A DNA stretch of 64,000 bases from Streptomyces sp. GSL17-111 (lineage in GTDB: Bacteria > Actinomycetota > Actinomycetes > Streptomycetales > Streptomycetaceae): assembly GCF_037911585.1 (NCBI RefSeq), contig NZ_JBAJNS010000001.1:5739001-5803000 (forward strand). Reading direction: 5' to 3'. The notes under the pieces are model-generated. The model saw only the letters and a program-made list of their open reading frames with translations, did no database searches and was not told the DNA's origin. Shown here piece by piece: positions 33,765 to 45,700 of this stretch (position 1 is the stretch's first letter; every line of letters begins with the position of its first letter). The position numbers and the translations under genes are program-made.

Positions 33765-36700
33765 ATGGCAGAAGAAGAGACCCTCCGGGACTACCTCAAG
33801 CTGGTCACGCTCGACCTGCGCCGGACCAAGGAGAAGTTGCGCGACCGGGAGGCCGCTGACCACGAGCCGATCGCGATCGTCGGCATGAGCTGCCGCTACC
33901 CGGGCGACGTCCGAACGCCCGACGAACTGTGGAGGCTGGTGGCCGAAGGAAGGGACGCGATCTCCGGCTTCCCCACCGACCGCGGCTGGGACCTCGCCCG
34001 GCTCTTCGACGGTGACCCGGACGACGAGGGCCACAGCTACGCGCGCGACGGCGGATTCGTCCACGACGCGACCGAGTTCGACGCCGACTTCTTCGGTGTC
34101 TCCCCGCGGGAGGCCCTGGCCATGGACCCGCAGCAGCGCCTGTTGCTGCGCGCGGCCTGGGAGGCCTTCGAGGACGCCGGCATCGATCCCCAGTCCGTCC
34201 GCGGCACCCACACCGGCGTGTTCGCGGGCAGCAACGACCAGAGTTATCTGCGACTCCTCGCGGGCGAACCGGGCACCGCCGGATACCAGTTGACCGGTGG
34301 CGCGACCGCGGTGATCTCCGGGCGGGTCGCCTACACCATGGGCCTGGAAGGACCCGCGGTGACGGTGGACACCGCCTGCTCGTCGTCGCTGGTCGCCCTG
34401 CACCTGGCCTGCCAGTCGCTCCGCGGCGGCGAGAGCACCCTTGCGCTCGCCGGCGGCGTCACCGTCATGGCCACGCCCGGTGTCTTCACCGAGTTCAGTC
34501 GGCAGCGCGGGCTCGCGGCCGACGGCCGCTGCAAGTCCTTCGCGTCCGCCGCCGACGGCACCGGCTGGTCCGAGGGCGTAGGCGTCGTCCTGCTCGAACG
34601 GCTCTCCGACGCCGAGCGCAACGGCCACGAAGTCCTCGCCCTGGTCCGCGGTTCGGCCGTCAACCAGGACGGCGCCTCCAACGGGCTCACCGCGCCCAAC
34701 GGCCCCTCCCAGCAGCGTGTCATCCTCCAGGCGCTCCTCGGCGCCCGCCTCTCCCCGTCCGACGTGGACGTCGTCGAGGCGCACGGCACCGGCACGAGGC
34801 TCGGCGACCCGATCGAAGCACAGGCACTGCTCGCCGCCTACGGCCAGGGCCGGCCCGAGGGCCGTCCGATGCTGCTCGGCTCGGTCAAGTCCAACATCGG
34901 GCACGCGCAGGCCGCGGCCGGCATCGCCGGCGTCATCAAGATGGTGCAGGCCCTCCGCCACGAGCAGCTGCCCCGCACCCTGCACGTGGACGAGCCGTCC
35001 TCGCAGGTGGACTGGTCGGCCGGTGCCGTGGAGTTGCTGACCGATGCGCGGGCATGGCCCCGCGGTGAGCGGCCGCGCCGGGCGGGCGTCTCCTCGTTCG
35101 GCGTGAGCGGCACCAACGTCCACACCATCATCGAGGAAGCGCCCGGGACTCCCGCTGTCGACGGCGGGAGGACGACCGGGGCGGGCGCCGCCGACGAGCC
35201 GGTGACGACGCCCGTGGCCTGGACTCTGTCGGGCCGCTCGCCCGACGCACTGCGCCGACAGGCGGACAGGCTGCTTCCGGTGGCCGTTGAGGCCGACCCG
35301 GTGGACGTGGCGTACTCGCTGGCGACGGGGCGTGCGGCGCTGGAGCACCGGGCGGTCATCGTGGGCGGTGACCGCGAGGAGTTGGTGGCCGGGCTGCGTG
35401 CGCTGGCCTCGGGGGAGGAGGCGGCTCAGGTCGTCGCGGGTGTGGTGCGCGGCGGGGACTCCGTGTTCCTGTTCTCGGGTCAGGGTGCGCAGCGGGTCGG
35501 GATGGGGCGTGGGTTGTACGAGGCGTTCCCGGTGTTCGCCGAGGCGTTCGATGCGGTGTGTGCGCGGGTGGATCTTGATCGTTCGTTGCGGGAGGTGGTG
35601 TTCGGGGACGGTGAGGCGTTGGACCGCACGGTCTACGCTCAGCCTGCGTTGTTCGCGGTCGAGGTGGCGTTGTTCCGGTTGGTGGAGTCGTGGGGTGTGG
35701 TGCCGGATGTGCTGGTGGGTCATTCGATAGGCGAGTTGGCGGCTGCACATGTGGCGGGTGTGTTGTCGCTGGATGACGCGTGTGCGCTGGTGTCGGCGCG
35801 TGGCCGGTTGATGGAGGCGCTGCCGCAGGGCGGTGCGATGCTGGCCGTGGAGGCGGCGGAGGACGGTCTGGAACTGCCGGAGGGTGTGTGTCTGGCGGCG
35901 GTGAACGGGCCGGGGTCGGTGACGGTCTCCGGTGACGCGGACGCGGTCGACGCCCTGGAGGAGCGGCTGCGCGCCCAGAACGTGCGGGTGAAGCGGCTGG
36001 CGGTCTCGCACGCTTTCCACTCGCATCTGATGGAGCCGATGCTGGCGGAGTTCGCGGCCGTCGCGGAGTCGCTGACCTACCACCCCCCGACGATTCCCGT
36101 CGTGGCCACGGCGCCCGGTGACGTGGCCACGCCCGCCTACTGGGTGGGTCAGATCCGCGAGCCCGTCCGCTTCGCCGACGCCGTGCGCCGGGCCCAGGAC
36201 GCCGGTGCCGTCCGCTTCCTCGAATTCGGCCCGGACGGCACCCTGTCCGCGCTCGTCCCGCACATCGCCGAGGACGCGACGGTCGTGCCCGCCCTGCGTG
36301 CGGGCCAGGACGAGGACGCGGCCCTGTTGCACGCCCTCGCGGCCGTCCACGCGCGCGGCGCGGACCTCGACCGGTCCGCCGTGTTCGCGCGCGGTCGCGG
36401 CCGGCGCGTCGCCCTGCCCACCTACGCCTTCGCCACCGACCGTTACTGGCCGTCCGGGGTCTCCTGGGCGGGTGACGTCACCTCCGCCGGTCTCGGCGTC
36501 ACCCGTCACCCGCTGCTGGGCGCGGGCATCGCGCTCGCGGAGGACGACGGGTACCTCTTCACCGCGAGGCTCTCCTCGGTCACCCAGCCCTGGCTCGCGG
36601 AGCACCGGGTGCACGGCAGGATCGTGCTGCCCGGCACGGCGTTCGTGGACCTCGCGGTGCGTGCCGGTGAGCAGGCGGGCACCGAGCAGCTGGACGAGCT

Positions 36701-39700
36701 CGTTCTGGAGGCGCCGCTGACCGTGCCCGGGGACGGCGCCGTGCAGCTGCAGCTGGCCGTGGGCGCGGTCGACGACGAGGGCAGACGGAGCCTCACCGTC
36801 CACTCGCGCCGCGAAGACGGCGGTGCCGGTGACGGCTGGCCGGACCGACCCTGGACGCGGCATGCCGTCGGTGTCCTCGCGCCCCGCCCCCGGGTCGTCG
36901 CCGAGGACCCCGAACTCGTCGGTGTGTGGCCCCCCGAGGGTGCCGCTCCCGCCGACCCGCACGCGCTCTACGCACGGCTCGCGACCGCCGGACTCGAGTA
37001 CGGGGAGCTGTTCCGCGGCGTCAGCGCCGCGTGGACGCGTGGACAGGACGTCTTCGCCGAACTCGCCGTGCCCGAGAGCGCCGCCACCGGTTTCGGGCTG
37101 CACCCGGCCCTTCTCGACGCCGCGCTCCAGTCGGCCGCCGCACGTGGTGGCGACGGCGAGGCCGGCCTGCCCTTCTCCTGGACCGGAGTGACGCTCTGGG
37201 CGTCCGGGGCGAGGCATCTGCGCGCCCGGGTCTCGCCCGCCGACGGCGGGGACGGCATCACCGTCCGCGCGGTCGACCCCGCCGGCAGCCCGGTGGTCAC
37301 CGTCGACCGGGTGGTCACCCGGCCCGCGCCCGCGGTCGGCGACGAGCCGACCGGGGCCGACGACCTGTACCAGCTCGACTGGAAGCCGGTTCCCGTGGCC
37401 GGGCCCGAGCCCGGTGAGCTAGCCCAGTTCGGTGGCGGGGACCCGCTCGCCGGCCGGACGGGCACGCTCGACGACCTCGCGGGCAGTGGCCGGATGCCCA
37501 CCCATCTGGTGCTGTCCGCCTGCGCGGACAGGTCTGACCTCACCGGCGCTGACGCCGTCCTGGCGCGGACCGGTGAGGTGCTCGGCCGGCTGCGATCCTG
37601 GCTCGCCGACGAACGGTACGCCGGTACCACCCTGATCGTGGCCACCCGGGGCGCCGTGCAGGCCGATCCGGGCGACGACCTGCCCGACGTGGCGGGCGCC
37701 GCCGTGTGGGGCCTCGTGCGATCGGCGCAGTCCGAGCACCCCGACCGGATCGTCCTGGTCGACCTCGACCCGTCCGGCACATTCGACACGTCGGCCCCGT
37801 CCGACGCGTCTGACGGGGCCGACGCGCAGGCGATCGCCCGCGCCGTCGCCGCCGGCGACCCGCAGACCGCCGTCCGCGGGAGGACCGTGTTCGCCGCGCG
37901 TCTGGCGAAGGCACGTCCCGGCCTTGTTCCGCCCGCCGAGGGGGCGTGGCGGGTGGGGGTGTCGGTGCGGGGTGCGGTGGAGAACGTGGGTTTGGTGGGG
38001 GCGCCTGATGCGGTGGCGTCGTTGGGTTGGGGTGAGGTGCGGGTTGCGGTGCGTGCGGCGGGGGTGAATTTTCGTGATGTGCTGAATGTGCTGGGGATGT
38101 ATCCGGGTGAGGTGGCGGTGGGGGGTGAGGCCGCTGGTGTGGTGGTGGAGGTGGGGCCGGGGGTGTCTCGGTGTGTGGTGGGGGATCGGGTGTTGGGGTT
38201 CTTCGGTGGGGCGATGGGTCCGTTGGCGGTGACGGATGAGCGTTTGGTGGCGGTGGTGCCGCGGGGGTGGTCGTTTGTTGAGGCGGCGGCGGTGCCGATT
38301 GCGTTTGTGACGGCGTATTACGCGTTGGTGGATTTGGCGGGGTTGGGTGCGGGTGAGCGGGTGTTGGTGCATTCGGTTGCCGGTGGTGTGGGGATGGCGG
38401 CGGTGCAGGTGGCGCGTCATGTGGGGGCGGAGGTGTTCGGGACGGCGTCGCCGGGGAAGTGGGGGGTGACGGGTCTGGGTGTGGATCGGTTGGCGTCGTC
38501 GCGTGATGTGTCGTTCGAGGGGGTGTTCAGGGAGCGGTCTGGTGGGCGTGGTGTGGATGTGGTGTTGAATGCGTTGGCTGGTGAGTTCGTGGATGCGTCG
38601 GCTCGGTTGTTGGTGCCGGGTGGGCGGTTTGTGGAGATGGGTAAGGCGGATGTGCGGGATGGGGGGTCGTTGCCGGGGTGTGTGTATCGGGCGTTTGATC
38701 TGGGTGAGGCGGGGCCGGAGCGGATCGGGGAGATTCTGCGTGAGGTTCTGCGGTTGTTCGCTGAGGGTGTGTTCGTGTTGCCGCCGGTGCGGGTGTTCGA
38801 TGTGCGGCGGGCTGCGGATGCGTTTCGGTTCGTGAGTCAGGCGCGGCATGTGGGCAAGGTGGTGTTGTCCTTGCCGCGTGAGTGGGATCCGTCGGGCACG
38901 GTGCTGGTCACGGGCGGGACGGGGGCGTTGGGCGCCCTCACCGCCCGCCACCTCGTGCGCGAACACGGCGCGCGCCACTTGCTGCTGACCGGCCGGCGTG
39001 GCGCGGAGGCCGACGGTGTGGCGGAGCTGACCGCCGAACTGCGGGATCTGGGCGCCGACGTCACCGTCGCGGCCTGCGACGTCTCCGACCCCGCAGCCGT
39101 CGCCGACCTGCTGGCCCGCGTCCCGGAGCGGCACCCGCTGACCGCCGTCGTGCACGCGGCCGGCGTCCTCGACGACGGCCTGGTCGAGTCCCTCACCGAG
39201 GACCGGCTCGCGGCCGTTCTCGCACCCAAGACGGCGGCCGCCGTCCTGCACGAGGCGACCGCCGGGACCGACCTGGCCGCGTTCGTCACGTACTCCTCGA
39301 TATCCGGCACCCTCGGCAGTCCCGGACAGGCCAACTACGCGGCGGCCAACGCCTATCTGGACGCGCTCGCCCGCCACCGGCACGCCCGCGGACTGCCCGC
39401 GCTCTCCCTCGCCTGGGGCGCCTGGGCCGGCATCGGAGGCATGGCCGACGCCCTCACCGAATCCGAAGCCGCCCGCATCGGACGCTCCGCGTTCCCGCCG
39501 CTCGGCCCGGACCGCGGCCTCGCCTTGCTGGACACCGCCCTGGGCCTGCCCGGCCCGGCGATGGTCCCGGCCCTGCTCGACACCGCCCTGCTCTCCGCCT
39601 CCCCGGCGCCGCTGCCCCCGCTCCTGGCCGGCTTGGCCCGTCCGGCCCGGCGCGTCGCCGACCGCTCCGCCCTTCCGGGCGGTTTCGCCGAGCGACTGCG

Positions 39701-42700
39701 CCGGCTGCCCGCGGAGGACCGGGCCCGTACCGCGCTCGAACTGGTCCGCGGCCAGGTCGCGGCGGTGCTCGGCTTCGCGTCAGCGGAGGCCGTGGACCCG
39801 TCGCGGCCGTTCAAAGACCTCGGCTTCGACTCGCTGACCTCGGTGGAACTGCGCAACCGGATCGGCCAGGCGGCCGATCACAGGCTGCCCGCCACCCTGG
39901 TGTTCGACCACCCGACCCCCGAGGCGCTCGCCGCCCACCTCGTGACGGAGATCGCCGGCGACTCGGCCGCGTCCGAGCCTGCCGCTCCCGTCAGGACCGT
40001 CGAGGCGGCCGACGACGACCCCATCGCGATCGTCGGCATGGCCTGTCGTTTCCCCGGCGGCGCCGACACTCCCGAGGAACTCTGGCGGATCGTCGCTGAC
40101 GAGACCGACGCCATCGGAGACTTTCCCACCGACCGGTCCTGGGACCTGTCCACCCTCTACGGCGACGCCGCCGAGGAGCCTGGCGACCGGAGGACCTTCG
40201 AGGGCGGCTTCCTCTACGGGGCCGCCGGGTTCGACCCGGCCTTCTTCGGCATCTCCCCGCGTGAGGCGCTGGCCATGGACCCGCAGCAGCGGCTGCTCCT
40301 GGAGACCTCGTGGGAGGCCTTCGAGCGGGCCGGGGTCGACCCGGCGCGGCTGCGCGCCAGTTCCACCGGCGTGTACATCGGTACGGCCACCTCCGGTTAC
40401 GGCATAGGCCGGTTCGACGTGCCCGAGGGCTCCCGCCCGCACATCCTCACCGGCACCGCGACGAGCGTCATCTCCGGCCGGCTCGCCTACACCTTCGGAC
40501 TCGAGGGGCCGGCGGTGACCGTGGACACGGCGTGCTCGTCGTCGTTGGTGGCGCTGCACCTGGCGATCGGTGCGCTGCGCCGCGGCGAGTGCACGATGGC
40601 GCTGGCCGGCGGTGCCACCGTCATGACGACGCCCGGCATGTTCGCCGACGCCGCGCAGGGCGGCGCGCTCGCCCCCGGCGGCCGCTGCCGGGCCTTCTCC
40701 TCGGACGCCGAGGGTACGGGCTGGGGCGAGGGCGTCGGGATGCTCCTGATCGAACGGCTCTCCGACGCGCGGCGCCACGGGCACCGGGTGCTCGCCCTGG
40801 TGCGCGGCAGCGCGGTCAACCAGGACGGCGCCTCCAACGGCCTCACCGCCCCCAACGGACCCGCCCAGCAGCGCGTCATCCTGGCGGCGCTCGCCGACGC
40901 CGGCCTGGACACCGCGGACGTGGACGCGGTTGAGGCGCACGGTACCGGAACCGAGCTCGGCGACCCGATCGAGGCCCAGGCCCTGATGGCCACCTACGGG
41001 CGCGGACGGGACGGCGAACAGCCGCTCCGGCTGGGGTCGGTGAAGTCCAACATCGGGCACACGCAGTCGGCCGCCGGCGTGGCCGGGGTCATCAAGATGG
41101 TGATGGCCCTGCGCCACGGCGTGCTGCCGCGGTCCCTGCACATCACCGAACCCACTGGGCACGTCGACTGGGACGGCAGCGGTGTCCGTCTCCTGACGGA
41201 CAGTCTGAGGTGGCCTGACGTGGGGCGTCCGCGCCGCGCGGCCGTCTCGTCGTTCGGCATGAGCGGGACCAACGCCCACACCATCCTGGAGCAGGCCCAG
41301 CCGGAGCCGGCTCCGGCCACGGAAGGCCAGCCGGGGAACGGTGCGCCCACCGCCGAGGCAGCCGCCTCCGGAGTGTCCGGCACCGGCGCCGCGACCGGCC
41401 CGCAGCCGCCCGTCGAACTGCCCTGGCTGCTTTCCGCGCGCACGTCCGAAGCGTTGCGCGCCCAGGCCCGGCGGCTCGCCGGTCACCTCGACGCCCACCC
41501 CGCGCTTCCCGACCGCGACGTGGCCCACTCGCTGGCCGCCACCCGCTCCCGCTTCGAGCACCGCGCGGTCCTCCTCGGCCCCGGCGGCCACCGCGAACGG
41601 CTGACCGCTCTCGCCGACGGCGCGTCCGCGCCGGGCCTGGTGACGGGGGTGGCCGGGCGCACCGGCCGGGTGGCGTTCGTCCTGCCCGGACAGGGCTCCC
41701 AGTGGCCCGGCATGGCCGACCGGCTGCTCGACGAGTCCGCCGGCTTCCGCAGCACCCTGCGGACGTGCGCCGAGGCGCTGGAGGAGCACTTCGACTGGTC
41801 GGTGGAGGACACGCTGCGCGGCCGTCCCGGCGCCGCGGACCTCAGCAGGATCGAGGTCATCCAGCCCGTGCTGTTCGCGACGATGCTGGCGCTCGCCGGG
41901 CTCTGGCGCGAACACGGCATCGAACCGGAGGCCGTGGTCGGCCACTCGCAGGGCGAGATCGCGGCCGCCCACCTCGCCGGGGCGCTCACCCTGGAGGACG
42001 CGGCGCTGATCGTCGCCCACCGCAGCCGGCTGCTCTCCCGCGTCGTCGGCCAGGGCGCGATCGCGTCCGTCTCGCTGCCCCCCGAGGAGACCCTGAAACG
42101 GCTGGAACCGTGGGCCGGAGTGCTCAGCATCGCCGCCGTCAACGGCGTGTCCTCCGTCTCCGTCGCCGGCGACGAGGCACCGCTCGACGCGTTCCTCGCC
42201 ACCCTGGAGGCCGAGGACGTCCGCTTCCGCAAGCTCCGCATCAGGGGCGCCGCGCACTCGGCCGTCGTCGAACCGCTGCGTGACGAAGCCCTGGAGGTGC
42301 TGGCGCCCGTCCGGCCACGGGCCTCCCGCATCCCCTTCTACTCCACGGTCACCGGCGGCCTGCTCGACACCACCGGGCTCGACGCGGAGTACTGGTACCG
42401 CAACATGCGCCAAACCGTGCAGTTCGCACCGGCCACGCGTGCTCTGCTCGCCGACGAGTTCGGCGTCTTCGTCGAGTGCAGCCCGCACCCGGCGCTCGGC
42501 TCGTCCGTCCAGGAGACCGCCGAGGACGCCGGTGCGCCCGATCCCGTGCTGCTGACCTCGCTGCGCCGTGAGGAGGGCGGGCTCGCACGGTTCTCCGTCT
42601 CCCTCGCCGAGGCGTTCACGAGGGGCGTGGAGCCCATCTGGCCCTCCCGCGGCACCGCCGTGGACCTGCCCACCTACCCCTTCCAGCGAGACCGCTACTG

Positions 42701-45700
42701 GTGGGAGCCCGCGCCCGAGGAGACGACCGCCCCCGCCGGGAGCGGCACTGCGGAGGAGGGCAGCTTCTGGGCCGCCGTCGAGAACGGTGACACCGAGGCG
42801 CTCGCCGAGTCCCTGGGCACCGACGCCCTCACCCCCGTGCTGCCGGCGCTCACGGCATGGCGGCGGCGTTCCCACGACCGCTCCACGGTGGACGGCTGGC
42901 GCTACCGCGTGGAATGGAAGCCGCTGCCCCTCACCGGCCCCACCCGGCCCGCGCTCACCGGCACCTGGGCGATCGTCGCCGCAGAGAGACAGGAGGAACT
43001 GGCGGGCCGGCTCGCCGCGCTCGTGGAGCAGGCCGGCGCCGTGGCCCGCGTGACCGCGCCCGCCGGACCGCCTGAGGACCAGGAACTGTCCGGGGTGATC
43101 TCGCTGCTCGCCCTCGACGCCCGCCCGCACCCCGCCCACCCGGGCATCAGCACCGGAGCCGCGCAGAACCTCGCCCTGCTGCGCACCGTCGCCACCCGCC
43201 CGGCTCCGGTCCCGGTGCACCTCGTCACCAGCGGCGCCGTCTCCGTCGGCCGTGTCGACCCCGTACGGGACCCCGCCCAGGCCGCCACCTGGGGGCTCGG
43301 CCTGGTGGCCGGACTCGAACGGCCCGACTGCTGGGGCGGACTCGTCGACCTGCCCGAGCAGCCCGACGACCGGGTGCTGGGCCGCCTGCTGCGGCTGCTC
43401 GCACCGCAGTCCGCGGACTCCGGGCGGTCCGACGGCCCCGGCGCCGAGGACCAGGTGGCGATCCGCCCCGCCGGCGTCTTCGTCCGCCGCATGGTCCGGG
43501 CACCGCGCGCCACGCCCCTGCGCTCCTGGCAGCCCGGCTCCACCGTGCTGATCACGGGCGGCACCGGCGGCATCGGACGGCACCTCGCGCACCACATGGC
43601 CGCCCGGGGCGCCCGCAAGCTCGTCCTCACCGGCCGCCGCGGCCCGGATGCCCCCGGCGCCCTCGACCTGGCCGCCGAACTGACCTCCCGGGGCGTCGAG
43701 ACGGTCGTCGCCGCCTGCGACGTCACCGACCGGGACCAGGTCGCCGCGCTGCTCGCCGAGCACCCCGTCGACTCGGTGGTCCACGCCGCGGGCGTACCGC
43801 AGGCGACGGCGTTCGCCGACTGCGACGAGGCCGAGTTCGCCGCGGTCGCCGCCGCCAAGACCGAAGGCGCCCGGCACCTGGACGAACTGGTGGGCGACAT
43901 TGACACGTTCGTGCTCTTCTCGTCCGGCGCGGGTGTCTGGGGCGGCGCGGGCCAGGCCGCCTACGCGGCGGGCAACGCCGTGCTCGACGCGCTGGCCCGG
44001 GCCCGGCGGGCCCGGGGCCTGTCCGCCACCGCCGTCGCCTGGGGCGGCTGGGCCGAGGGGGGCATGGCCGACGACGGGCACGCCGCAGCGGAGCTCGGCC
44101 GGCGCGGGCTGCACGCGATGGAGCCGCGCCTCGCCCTCGCCGCGCTCGACCAGGCCCTGGACGCCGACGAGACCTGCGTGACCGTCGCCGACATCGACTG
44201 GGCACGCTTCACACCCGGTTACACGGCTGCCCGTGCCCGGCCGCTCATCATGGACATCCCGGAGGCGGAGGCGGCGCTCGCCGCCCCCGGAGTCCGGGCC
44301 GACGAGCCCGGCGAGGTCGACGCACTGCGCGACGAGCTCCTCGCCCTGAACGGGCCGCAGCGAACCCAGCACCTGCTGGATCTCGTCAGCGGGCACGCCA
44401 CCGCCGCGCTCGGCTACGCCGACTCCGCCAGGATCGAGGCCGGCCGTGCCTTCCGCGACCTGGGTTTCGACTCGCTGATGGCCGTCGACATGCGCAACCG
44501 CCTGCAGATCGCCACCGGCCGCAAACTGCCGCCCACCCTGGTCTTCGACCACCCGACCCCCGCCGACCTCGCAGACCATCTGCTCGCCGAGGTGCTCGGC
44601 GAGCAGGCGGCGGCCGAGTCCACGGCGGCACGCGCCACGGGCACCGCCGAGGACGAGCCGCTCGCCGTGATCGGGATGAGCTGCCGCTACGCCGGCGGCG
44701 TCGACTCCCCGGAGGACCTGTGGCGGCTGGTGCTGGACGGCACCGACGCCGTCGGCCCCTTCCCCGAGGACCGGGGCTGGGACCTGGAGAACCTCTATCA
44801 CCCCGACCCGAACCACCCCGGTACCTCCTACGTCAAGGAGGGCGGTTTCCTCCGCGACGCCTCCCACTTCGACGCGGGTCTTTTCGGCATCAGCCCCCGC
44901 GAGGCCGTCGCCACCGACCCGCAGCAACGCCTCCTGCTGGAGGCGACCTGGGAGGCCATGGAGCGGGCCGCGATCGACCCGTCGTCCCTGCGGGGCAGCG
45001 CGACCGGTGTGTTCGTCGGCACCTCGTTCGTCGGCTACGGCATCGGCGCCCAGCAGGCGGGCAGCGAGGCCGAGGGCTTCTTCCTCGCGGGCACCGGCAC
45101 TGCCGCCGCCTCCGGCCGCATCTCCTACACCTTCGGTCTCGAAGGCCCCGCCGCCACCGTCGACACGGCCTGTTCGTCCTCCGCCGTCGCCATCCACCTC
45201 GCCTGCCAGGCACTGCGGCAGAACGAGTGCGACCTCGCGGTCGCCGGCGGTGCCGCCGTCCTGGCCACTCCCGCCTCCTTCACGGAGTTCAGCCGCCAGC
45301 GCGGCCTGGCCCCCGACGGACGGTGCAAGCCGTTCGCCGCCGCTGCCGACGGCACCGGCTGGGGCGAGGGCGTCGGCATGATCCTGGTGGAGCGCCTCTC
45401 TGAAGCGCTGCGCAAGGGGCATCCGGTCCTCGCGCTGATCCGCGGCACCGCGGTCAACCAGGACGGCGCGTCCAACGGGCTGACCGCCCCCAGCGGCCGG
45501 GCCCAGCAGAAGGTCATCCGTCAGGCACTGGCCAACGCCGGCCTGGACGTCGCCGACATCGACACCGTCGAGGCGCACGGCACCGGCACCACACTCGGGG
45601 ACCCGATCGAGGCCCAGTCGGTCCTGGCGACGTACGGCCGCGACCGTCCCGGGGACCGGCCGCTGTGGCTGGGGTCGGTGAAGTCCAACATCGGGCACAC

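Noticed and set aside
31466..33766. A 766-codon minus-strand frame ending as the ArsR protein
   Set aside because: Only the last 124 codons form the ArsR protein; the rest is antisense to the P450 gene and the transposase relic.
33765..35140. KSQ-type loading module at the start of PKS1
   Set aside because: The first KS has the active Cys205 in DTACSSS and is preceded by a docking helix, so it is an extender module.
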